From Candidatus Saccharimonadota bacterium (GTDB lineage: Bacteria > Patescibacteriota > Saccharimonadia > Saccharimonadales > Saccharimonadaceae), in contig JAFWIQ010000006.1 in the NCBI GenBank assembly GCA_017511865.1, positions 1 through 51,041 on the forward strand: 51,041 bases of DNA, written 5' to 3'. Position 1 is the first letter of the stretch, and every line of letters starts with the position of its first letter. Of the stretch, positions 32,369 through 40,065 are shown one piece after another. The notes beneath the pieces were generated by a model. That model was not told where the DNA came from, searched no databases, and was given only the letters and a program-made list of their open reading frames with translations. The translations under genes and the position numbers were made by a program.

Positions 32369-33562
32369 TCAAAGCTCCTTTGCTTTATCCATTTGCGGAT
32401 CGCGCATCGCATTGATATCTTCATAAGAACGCTCAACTTCTATATCTGGAGTAATCCCTTCATTATTTATAGAACGATCATTTGGCGTATACCATTCTGC
32501 AGTTGTAACTTTAAGTATGGTATTTCCAGACAAATCGTATAAACTCTGTACTACTCCTTTACCATAAGTAGTCTCACCAACAATCGTTGCCTTATTGTAA
32601 TCTTGCAAAGCCCCCGCCACAATCTCTGAAGCTGAAGCGGTCGAACCATTCACCAATACTATGGTTTTCATATCCTTAAGTAAAGCTTTTCCGGAATTTG
32701 CCAAAGTCGTCGAATCTCCAAAATGTTTAGATTTTTGAGTAAGTACCTTGTCTCCATCAATCCAAAGGCTAAGCAAATCTTTTGCCGCGGCCACATAACC
32801 ACCATCATTTCCTCTAAGATCCAAGATCACCTTTTTTATCCCCTTATCAGCAAAACCTCTTGCAAAGTTTTGAATCATGGTTCCAGTATCTTCATCAAAT
32901 CTCGTCACTGTAACGATTGCCGTTTTTCCATCATAATCCACATATGCAGACACGTTATTTATTGTTTCACGCTTCATCGTAAAGGTTTTTTCTTCACCAT
33001 CTCTCACAACCGCTATCGTTACTTCGGTGCCAGTCTCGCCACGCACCTTTTTGGCAATTTCATCGACCGACAAATCGTAAACTTCTTCACCATCAATCTT
33101 ATATATAATATCACCAGCCAAAATTCCTGCTTTCCTAGCCGGATTATCAGGCAAAGTCCTAAGCACTCTCACATACCCGTCACGCATACCCATTTCTATA
33201 CCGACTCCAGAACCCACATTGCCATGTAAGTCATTATAAAAATCCGAAGCTTCTTCTGAGTCCATATATACAGTGTATTTATCTTCAAGCGCTTCGACTA
33301 ATCCTTTTTTAGCTCCCTCTATAATTTCAGAAGTAGAGATTTCTCCATTATAAGAAGTAGCCAATTTGTTATAGACCTCGTCAAGCGAAGACCAATTGAC
33401 GCTAGAAGTCTGACCAGAGGACATACCCAAATATGGCGCAAACCCACCAAATATATTATTCCAATTTGCTCCTAATATTAATCCGACAACCAACATTATT
33501 GCCGAAACAACAATGGCATTGCCTAAACTAGTCTTTTTTTCTTTCCACTCTTGCTTATCCAT
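32369..33562 (-). CDS. ctpA: C-terminal processing protease (S41)
   Basis: Extracytoplasmic serine/lysine protease that processes or degrades envelope proteins. 397 residues: N-terminal membrane anchor (about 13-31), PDZ domain (about 113-200, GSGVGIEMG, ILAGDIIYKIDGE) and S41 domain. The dyad is Ser310 (GSTASASEI) and Lys335 (TTYGKGVVQ), 25 residues apart as in E. coli Prc. The start at 33562 has an extended -10 TGGTAGAAT 6 bases upstream and no ribosome site. Its place after the PcsB-like hydrolase suggests control of wall enzymes, as Prc does in other bacteria. Confidence 0.94.
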   Translation of the reverse strand: MDKQEWKEKKTSLGNAIVVSAIMLVVGLILGANWNNIFGGFAPYLGMSSGQTSSVNWSSLDEVYNKLATSYNGEISTSEIIEGAKKGLVEALEDKYTVYMDSEEASDFYNDLHGNVGSGVGIEMGMRDGYVRVLRTLPDNPARKAGILAGDIIYKIDGEEVYDLSVDEIAKKVRGETGTEVTIAVVRDGEEKTFTMKRETINNVSAYVDYDGKTAIVTVTRFDEDTGTMIQNFARGFADKGIKKVILDLRGNDGGYVAAAKDLLSLWIDGDKVLTQKSKHFGDSTTLANSGKALLKDMKTIVLVNGSTASASEIVAGALQDYNKATIVGETTYGKGVVQSLYDLSGNTILKVTTAEWYTPNDRSINNEGITPDIEVERSYEDINAMRDPQMDKAKEL

Positions 33563-33568
33563 CAGCCT

Positions 33569-33577
33569 ATTCTACCA
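33569..33577 (-). promoter_or_regulatory. extended -10, leaderless start of ctpA
   Basis: Minus strand TGGTAGAAT, 6 bases before the ATG, in a 27-base gap. Confidence 0.6.
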
Positions 33578-33589
33578 CAAAAACTAGAA

Positions 33590-34771
33590 TTATTCCAAAT
33601 GAATAAAATTATATTGCCAAACCTCGCCGGCGCCAATTGTACGTGCGCCAAAGTCACCAGAACGAGAAATACCAGAATATAAATAAGTTGCATACCAGTT
33701 ATTATATTCTGTCACGTTAATCGAACCGTCAGCATTTACACTCTCTACCCAAAAAACATGTCCATACGGAGAACCGTCAATCTGTCCAATTGTTCCGGCC
33801 GCTGGATTTTTATCCACCAAATAACCTGCCGCCCTGGCCCCATCATCCCAAGAATAAGCATTACCCCATGCCGCCGCCACTCCATAAGCTTCATAGGCCT
33901 TCCAACCAGCATAGCTCACACACTCACAGACATAACCTCCAATTTTATGTACCCCAAAACTATCCTCCCAATAAGTCAAATAATCGTCTTGTCTAGCCGG
34001 ACAATCACCTTGCCACGGATATGTATTTGCGCCTGTATAAGCACTACCACGATACAGCTCTGGGTGAGCATCCTGCTCCGCCTTCTCGGCCTCCCTCTGT
34101 GCAGCTACCGCAGCCTTGGCCACCTCAGCATAAGCCTCCGCATCATTTTCGTATTTTTCCACTAAAGCCTGCTGCTCGGTACGCTTTGAGACCATCGATT
34201 CTTTTGCCGCCTGCTGTTGCGCCAATAAATCTTCCACTTCCGCCCTATTCGCCTCCAATTCTTCTTTTACCTCCCTCACTTTTGCCGCAGAAATACTGAT
34301 TTGCTCCTTCACCACTTCTTCTCGTGCCGCCTTTTCTGCTAAATCCGAAATAGAACTTGCTCCAGCCAAAATTTTTATCGGCTCCGCATCAGACTCAAAA
34401 TGCATATTTACCAAAAGTTCAGCCAAAGCCTCTTGTTCTGATCTCAATTTTTTCTCAGTTTCTCGAATTTGAGTCTTTAAAGCCCGAATTTCAGTCTCAG
34501 TCTCAACAATTTCAGCTTCTTTCCCAGCAATCTCTGCAGTTAATTCGCTAACTTTAATTTGATAAGCGTTAGCCGTTTGTGCCGCCGAAGCCGCATTACG
34601 ATTTGCTTCCTGCTCCTTCTCCACCGCCTCAAGACAAGCTTTCGAATTACGACAAGCTTTCGAAATTCCTTCAGCCCCACCGCTGGTCACTAGCAAATTT
34701 AAAATCGGAACCATTAACAACGCCGCCAAAGCTACAAAGATTATTCTATTTTTATTTTCAAAAATAACCAT
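33590..34771 (-). CDS. PcsB-like peptidoglycan hydrolase: coiled coil plus CHAP
   Basis: A 393-residue secreted or anchored protein. The N-terminal hydrophobic segment (about 10-29) is a signal peptide or anchor. About residues 45-235 are a long Ala/Glu/Gln-rich coiled coil with a hinge (HFESDAEPIKILAGASS, about 124-140) that matches the FtsX-contact region of PcsB and EnvC-type proteins. The C-terminal CHAP domain (about 250-393) has Cys284 (ECVSYAGW), His338 (YGHVFWV) and Glu355. CHAP enzymes cut peptide cross-links or stems. It is directly after ftsX, its expected activator. Extended -10 TGCTATAAT is 6 bases before the ATG; leaderless. Confidence 0.9.
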   Translation of the reverse strand: MVIFENKNRIIFVALAALLMVPILNLLVTSGGAEGISKACRNSKACLEAVEKEQEANRNAASAAQTANAYQIKVSELTAEIAGKEAEIVETETEIRALKTQIRETEKKLRSEQEALAELLVNMHFESDAEPIKILAGASSISDLAEKAAREEVVKEQISISAAKVREVKEELEANRAEVEDLLAQQQAAKESMVSKRTEQQALVEKYENDAEAYAEVAKAAVAAQREAEKAEQDAHPELYRGSAYTGANTYPWQGDCPARQDDYLTYWEDSFGVHKIGGYVCECVSYAGWKAYEAYGVAAAWGNAYSWDDGARAAGYLVDKNPAAGTIGQIDGSPYGHVFWVESVNADGSINVTEYNNWYATYLYSGISRSGDFGARTIGAGEVWQYNFIHLE

Positions 34772-34777
34772 AACTTG

Positions 34778-34786
34778 ATTATAGCA
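34778..34786 (-). promoter_or_regulatory. extended -10, leaderless start of the PcsB-like gene
   Basis: Minus strand TGCTATAAT, 6 bases before the ATG, in the 44-base gap after ftsX. Confidence 0.7.
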
Positions 34787-34815
34787 TAAGTGTCAATATT
34801 TCACATCAAAAGCAA

Positions 34816-35856
34816 TTAAGTCTTATTGAGGTATTTCGACACCGCCAACCTTGCCGACAATCTTCCAATAATCACGCCAGCCGCAATGAATACCAAAAAT
34901 ACCAAAATCAATTGATTAGACTCTAGCACCTGGTTGATCGAACCCACATCAATACCATATCCTGCCAATTTGGGAGACAAAAATTTAAATCCAAAGTAAG
35001 AAACAGTTCCAGCAATCACACCGGCAATTATCCCACAAATTTCAGCCTCCACCAAAAACGGCCCTCTAATGAATCCCTTATCGGCGCCCACAAGCTTCAT
35101 CATATATATTTCCTCGCGCCGCGAGAAAATTGCCATTCTAATTGTGCTAAAAATAATCAAAATCGAAATTACCAAAAATACCGCGGCCAAAATAATCCCA
35201 CCAGTTCGAGCAATCCTTGCCCATGAAGTGATGGTGTTGATCTCCGCCCGATTTACGTCATAAGTAGGAGCCTTCTCTTTGTCCACATATTTTTCGAATA
35301 ATTCATCTTCTTCAACCAACCTCTTTACGCTAGTCAAATCGTCCACATCATACACTTTTATCCTCATCGTAGATTGCATCTTCCCAATCATCAATTCTTT
35401 CATTTCGTCATCCAAAATATTTAGCACCTCGTCACTATTCGCATTTTCAACCAAAAACTTCTCATACTCCTCCTGCGAAGTTGAAGTCTCCACGCTCTTT
35501 ACATTAGAATCTTCTCGCATCAATTCCTCCAAATCGGCCAAGGCAGATTCTGAAGTGGTCGGTTTAAAATAAATTGTTATATCGATTTTATCCTTCATCA
35601 TTTCTGCCGTACTGGTCAATATGATACTTGCAACAACCGTCACAAACAAAATTATTAAAGTAATAGACATTACAACGGTAGCCGCCGAAGACAACCAAAT
35701 ATTACGCGAAAAACCCCTTGTACCATATTTAACGATTCTCGCTTTTTCGCGTACGACATGACGCTTGCGAGTCCTCTGCATTGTCCTCAAGCTCTTCTTA
35801 GAGACTCTCTTTAATTTCTTTTCTTTGTCCTTTTTGTTGAGTTCTTTGTCCGTCAT
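34816..35856 (-). CDS. ftsX: cell division protein FtsX
   Basis: Membrane half of the FtsEX ABC-type complex, which switches on wall hydrolases at the septum. 346 residues: a very basic cytoplasmic N-terminus (about 1-45, KKDKEKKLKRVSKK), TM1 (about 54-80), an extracellular domain (about 85-205) and three further membrane segments (about 220-245, 270-295, 315-340). It overlaps ftsE by 4 bases (ATGA). The next gene encodes a coiled-coil CHAP hydrolase, as expected for its target. Confidence 0.95.
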   Translation of the reverse strand: MTDKELNKKDKEKKLKRVSKKSLRTMQRTRKRHVVREKARIVKYGTRGFSRNIWLSSAATVVMSITLIILFVTVVASIILTSTAEMMKDKIDITIYFKPTTSESALADLEELMREDSNVKSVETSTSQEEYEKFLVENANSDEVLNILDDEMKELMIGKMQSTMRIKVYDVDDLTSVKRLVEEDELFEKYVDKEKAPTYDVNRAEINTITSWARIARTGGIILAAVFLVISILIIFSTIRMAIFSRREEIYMMKLVGADKGFIRGPFLVEAEICGIIAGVIAGTVSYFGFKFLSPKLAGYGIDVGSINQVLESNQLILVFLVFIAAGVIIGRLSARLAVSKYLNKT

Positions 35857-36623
35857 TGAATCACCCTTCTCCTTGCCTTCAAAGCGTGACCAGGTGTTTG
35901 CACTTTTCTAGCTGGCTGCTTTGGCACCGGCGTTTCATCCAATTTATAAATACCGTTATTCTTCTGGTCATTTACAATCATGCCATTCTTTAGTGTTACC
36001 ACTCTCTTTTGCAAGGTATTCACCACCCCCTCATCATGAGTAGACACCAAAATCGTTGTTCCAAAATCATTAATCTTTTTAAGTAATGCAATAATCTCTG
36101 CCGTAGTAAGTTTATCTAGATTGGCCGTCGGCTCATCCGCTATCAAAATCTTAGGCTGCCTCGCTACCGACCTCGCAATCGACACTCTCTGCTGCTGACC
36201 ACCAGATAGCTGACTTGGGAATTTTTTCGCCTGATCTAGCAAATCGACCAACTCCAAAACCTTCGGCACGGTTTTGCGTATGTCTTTACCACTCATCCCA
36301 GCAATCTCAAGCGCAAAAGCCACATTTTCATAAACCGTTCGCCGTGGCAACAACTTAAAATCCTGAAACACCACGCCAAGCCTCCTCCGATATCCAGGAA
36401 TATGACGTTTTTTTACATAATCAAGATCAATCCCACCAACGATAATCTTACCAGAATCCGGAGTTTCTTCCTTCGTAATCATCTTAATCAAAGAGGATTT
36501 TCCCGCTCCCGATTTTCCCACCAAGAAAACAAATTCGTTCGGCTCAATATGAAGCGACACTGACTTTAAAGCCGGCTCCGCATCACCCGGATATTGCTTA
36601 GTTACTGAATCCAGCAGAATCAT
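35853..36623 (-). CDS. ftsE: cell division ATPase FtsE
   Basis: ATP-binding half of FtsEX. 256 residues. Walker A GKSGAGKSS (36-44), Q-loop VVFQDFKLL, signature LSGGQQQRVSIA, Walker B ILIADEPTANLD and the switch His in VSTHDEG. After about residue 220 a basic tail (KQPARKVQTPG...KARRRVIQ) is added that most FtsE proteins lack. The extended -10 TGCTAAAAT ends 7 bases before the ATG, with no ribosome site. Confidence 0.95.
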   Translation of the reverse strand: MILLDSVTKQYPGDAEPALKSVSLHIEPNEFVFLVGKSGAGKSSLIKMITKEETPDSGKIIVGGIDLDYVKKRHIPGYRRRLGVVFQDFKLLPRRTVYENVAFALEIAGMSGKDIRKTVPKVLELVDLLDQAKKFPSQLSGGQQQRVSIARSVARQPKILIADEPTANLDKLTTAEIIALLKKINDFGTTILVSTHDEGVVNTLQKRVVTLKNGMIVNDQKNNGIYKLDETPVPKQPARKVQTPGHALKARRRVIQ

Positions 36624-36630
36624 ACTTTAT

Positions 36631-36639
36631 ATTTTAGCA
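36631..36639 (-). promoter_or_regulatory. extended -10, leaderless start of ftsE
   Basis: Minus strand TGCTAAAAT, 7 bases before the ATG, in the 30-base gap after pheT. Confidence 0.65.
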
Positions 36640-36653
36640 TAAACGCTAAACAA

Positions 36654-39059
36654 TTACAATTTTTCTAATTTTTCCATTACCTCTTCTTTAAAATCAGTAA
36701 ACTCCAAATGGATTGTTATATGTTTATCCTTTTCATTCTCCGACTGATATATAGAAACTGGACTAATTTTTGCCTCTACGCCATACTCGTCCAAGATTTT
36801 TTCGACCCCATCAACAATCTCACCATATGTTTTGTCCGTTATGACGGTCAAATCACGTTTTTCTTTCATCAAGACAACGATATCCTTCTTATTTGCAGCA
36901 TGCTCTAAGATCAGATCCAAATCAACTTCAAACCCAGCCAAATATTCCGCTAGCTTAAAACTATCTTTAACGGAATTCCTAAATTCCCCCACCACACCGA
37001 GCAAAACATCCGGATTATCCTTCAAGCGAATTTCCGCCGACCTCAATGGCTCAAATGGTTTCATTGCCGCCAACTCCGCCTTTAATGGCACATATTGCAC
37101 GCCAATTCCATAAGCATTAAACAATTCATCGACATACCTTTTTGCTTTATAGTATGCTGTATTATTATTTTTACGCTCCGCCACCACAAACCCCATATGC
37201 ATCTTTTCAATCGGAACACCTTCCTCATTTACCCCCCACTTCTTTTGATGCACCTTATTGATTTCATAAATCGCAAACTTCTCCACTGGAAGTTTTTCAT
37301 TCAAATAAGCTTTATCCAGTAAGCTAGGCACAAGAGACTGCCTCATATATTGCAATGCCGGACTAATCGAATTTATTATTTTGTAAGAATTTTTTTTGTC
37401 TTGATAAGATTTTTCCAACAAATTCTCACTCACAAAACTATATGTCAAAACCTCATTTGCCCCAAATCTCAACATTTTTTCACGAATGTCAGACTTAAAG
37501 CTAAACATTCTATTTTTCTCAGCTGTCTTATGTAATGGTAGAGTCGGTTCAATATTGTCGTATCCCAATAATCTCCCAACCTCCTCAATAATGTCTTCTT
37601 TAATATGAATATCAGTACGCCATAAAGGGGCAATAATATTCAGCTCGTTCTGATTTTCCTTTATCAAAAAACCCACATTTCCTAAAGTTTTTACTATTTT
37701 TTCTTGAGAATATTGTGTACCCAACAACCCATTAATTTCATCCGCTGATATCTTGATCGTCTCAGACCCTTTTCGGCCCAAAAACCTGTCACAAAGAGCC
37801 AAAGGTTTACCATTAATCTCTTTCACCGCTTCGGCAAGTACATTAAATGTGCCACCCGCCGGCACACCTTTTGTAAATCTCGTAATTGCTTCCGAGAATA
37901 TTCCGTGTGTCATTTGCGTCTTACGAAGATTATAAAGGCTAAAAGAAGCTGATTCCAGCAACACATTCTTGGTATTTTCATCAATTTCTGTATTTTTACC
38001 ACCCATTGCCCCTGCCAATGCTACCGGAACGTCATTTGAAGTAATCAAAATATCGCTATCTACACATTCAACTATCTTTCCATCTAGGAGTTCAAGCTTC
38101 TCGCCGCTCTTTGCCAATCTTACTATAATATTAGGCTCATTCTTGCCGCCAACCTTCAAAAACTTATCATAGTCAAACGCATGTAAAGGCTGCCCCGTAA
38201 GCAACATTAAGTAATTTGTCGCATCCACAACCTTTGACTTACTCGTCATGCCAGATTTAGCAAGCAAAACCTGCATCTCAGAAAGATATCTGGACTGACC
38301 GGTTGCTTCGTTAACTTTAAGCAAGGCACAAGTGTATCGTGGACAAATTTGAACATCCGTAATTTCAACCCTCAAATCATTATCTCTGCTCTGAACTCCA
38401 TCTTTCGTTTCTTCCAAAAACCCTTCCGGAAAAACTTCTTCATGCAAAAGAAAATCCGGCTCCTCAAATGATTGTCCCAAAATCCCTGATACTTCCCTCG
38501 AAAAACCAATTATTCCAAAACAATCCGGCCTATGCGTCAACGATTTGTTTTCAATTTCCAAAACCAAATCGTTTAAATTAAATACGTCCGCCAATTTATC
38601 GCCAGGCTTAGCAGATTCAGGATTAATCTCTGCGATTCCAGAATGGTCGCCACCAAAATCTAGCTCATCCGCTCCCGCCAACATACCATTCGACTCATAC
38701 TTGCCAAGCATCTTACGCTTACCAATCACAAAAGGAGCATCTTCGTGTACGCTAGCTGGCACTACCGCACCAGGCGCAATCCATACCGCCAACATCCCCT
38801 CCTGTACATTTGGCGCACCACAAACTACCTGTATCAATTCCGAACCACCATTATTCACCTGACACAATGTCAAATGGGTTTCTGAAATCTTCTCTGCTTT
38901 TTCTACTCGTACTATATATATATTGTCATACTTATGCGACTCATCAATTACCCCCTCAACCTCCACCAATCTAGCACCGATTAACCGAATCAATTCTTCA
39001 TTGGTAATTTCTTTTGGAATATTTACATATTTTTTAAGCCAATTCAAACTAATTTTCAT
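36654..39059 (-). CDS. pheT: phenylalanyl-tRNA synthetase beta subunit
   Basis: 801 residues, the normal bacterial size. In order: an N-terminal B1 domain with an EMAP-like tRNA-binding fold (about 40-150, VCGAPNVQEGMLAVW), the B3/B4 editing domain (SLTHRPDCFG, ATNYLMLLTGQPLHAFD), the B5 domain (EINGLLGTQYSQEKI), a catalytic-like domain (RFGANEVLTYSFVSENL) and a C-terminal FDX-ACB domain (about 705-801) that binds the anticodon stem. Three bases after pheS, so coupled. Confidence 0.96.
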   Translation of the reverse strand: MKISLNWLKKYVNIPKEITNEELIRLIGARLVEVEGVIDESHKYDNIYIVRVEKAEKISETHLTLCQVNNGGSELIQVVCGAPNVQEGMLAVWIAPGAVVPASVHEDAPFVIGKRKMLGKYESNGMLAGADELDFGGDHSGIAEINPESAKPGDKLADVFNLNDLVLEIENKSLTHRPDCFGIIGFSREVSGILGQSFEEPDFLLHEEVFPEGFLEETKDGVQSRDNDLRVEITDVQICPRYTCALLKVNEATGQSRYLSEMQVLLAKSGMTSKSKVVDATNYLMLLTGQPLHAFDYDKFLKVGGKNEPNIIVRLAKSGEKLELLDGKIVECVDSDILITSNDVPVALAGAMGGKNTEIDENTKNVLLESASFSLYNLRKTQMTHGIFSEAITRFTKGVPAGGTFNVLAEAVKEINGKPLALCDRFLGRKGSETIKISADEINGLLGTQYSQEKIVKTLGNVGFLIKENQNELNIIAPLWRTDIHIKEDIIEEVGRLLGYDNIEPTLPLHKTAEKNRMFSFKSDIREKMLRFGANEVLTYSFVSENLLEKSYQDKKNSYKIINSISPALQYMRQSLVPSLLDKAYLNEKLPVEKFAIYEINKVHQKKWGVNEEGVPIEKMHMGFVVAERKNNNTAYYKAKRYVDELFNAYGIGVQYVPLKAELAAMKPFEPLRSAEIRLKDNPDVLLGVVGEFRNSVKDSFKLAEYLAGFEVDLDLILEHAANKKDIVVLMKEKRDLTVITDKTYGEIVDGVEKILDEYGVEAKISPVSIYQSENEKDKHITIHLEFTDFKEEVMEKLEKL

Positions 39060-39062
39060 AAA

Positions 39063-40019
39063 CTAAAACTCCCTTAAGAAATAAAGATTTCCTGATTCAA
39101 AATATCTCACATCCATTAATCCATATTTAAGCATCACTAATCTATCAATGCCTCCACCCCAAGCAAAGCCATGATAAATCTCTGGATCAATCCCCGCCAA
39201 CTTTAGCACATTTGGATGAATCATCCCGCACCCCAACATTTCTAGGAAATCACCCTTCTTCCCCCCTAAACTTTTTGGCTTTTCAATCAAAAATTCCAAA
39301 CTTGGCTCCGTAAATGGAAAATATCCTGGCTGAGTCCGTATATTCAATTTCTGCTCATAATATTTTTCAAAAAACTCCCTCAAAATCCCCAACATGTCAC
39401 CCATCGTACAAGTTTTTGATACATACACTCCCTCACACTGATAAAAAGTATGCTCATGCGTGGCATCTACGTCTTCGTTCCTAAATACCCGTCCAGGCAC
39501 CACCACTGCAATTGCCTTTCCTTCGTCAAGATTTTTCTTATATTGCTTCAAGACTCTATGTTGCATAGTTGAAGTATGAGCAGGAGGAATCAAGCTTTCT
39601 TCTGTTCTAAACGTATCGTAGCCATCTCGTGCGGGATGTTCTTTTGCAAAGTTCAAACTATCAAACATATGATACTCATCATCTAATTGTCTAGATTCCA
39701 CCGCATCAAAACCCATCATCTGATAAATTTCAACCACCCGGTCCATCTCTGTGGTTAAAGGATGCCTGGAGCCCATCAAAGTCGAATAAAACTCTGGCAA
39801 AGGTTCATTTACTCCGCAAAACGCCGTCACGTCAATTGGCTCTACTTTGGCATCCAATGCTGCTTTTTCAACCGCAGCAATCTTCGCCAAAATCTCTTGC
39901 TTCCTCAAATTTAGATTTCGCCCAAATTCCGCCCGCTGCTCCGTAGGTACATCACGAATCTTCGCCGCTTCTTCATTAAGTTTTTTTAATTCTTGTTTTA
40001 GTTGCTCCAGCTCTTGCAT
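39063..40019 (-). CDS. pheS: phenylalanyl-tRNA synthetase alpha subunit
   Basis: Class II catalytic subunit, 318 residues. An N-terminal coiled coil (about 1-50) binds tRNA. Motif 1 region GSRHPLTTEMDRVVEIYQMM, motif 2 RVFRNEDVDATHEHTFYQCEG and motif 3 GGGIDRLVMLKYG are present. The extended -10 TGCTATAAT inside the palindrome TATAATATATTATA lies 7 bases before the ATG, so the message should be leaderless; no T-box or leader peptide is present. Confidence 0.96.
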   Translation of the reverse strand: MQELEQLKQELKKLNEEAAKIRDVPTEQRAEFGRNLNLRKQEILAKIAAVEKAALDAKVEPIDVTAFCGVNEPLPEFYSTLMGSRHPLTTEMDRVVEIYQMMGFDAVESRQLDDEYHMFDSLNFAKEHPARDGYDTFRTEESLIPPAHTSTMQHRVLKQYKKNLDEGKAIAVVVPGRVFRNEDVDATHEHTFYQCEGVYVSKTCTMGDMLGILREFFEKYYEQKLNIRTQPGYFPFTEPSLEFLIEKPKSLGGKKGDFLEMLGCGMIHPNVLKLAGIDPEIYHGFAWGGGIDRLVMLKYGLMDVRYFESGNLYFLREF

Positions 40020-40035
40020 ATAATATATTATAGCA
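40019..40035 (-). promoter_or_regulatory. palindromic extended -10, leaderless start of pheST
   Basis: TGC plus the 14-bp palindrome TATAATATATTATA; the hexamer is 40027-40032 and the ATG begins at 40019, within the palindrome end. Confidence 0.7.
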
Positions 40036-40065
40036 AAAAACTACCAAAATAACACCGTGTTTATA

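Noticed and set aside
33758-34767. Long plus-strand reading frames opposite the PcsB-like gene
   Set aside because: They lie antisense to a coiled-coil gene with strong codon bias, have no ribosome sites and give low-complexity Pro/His/Leu products; they are shadows.
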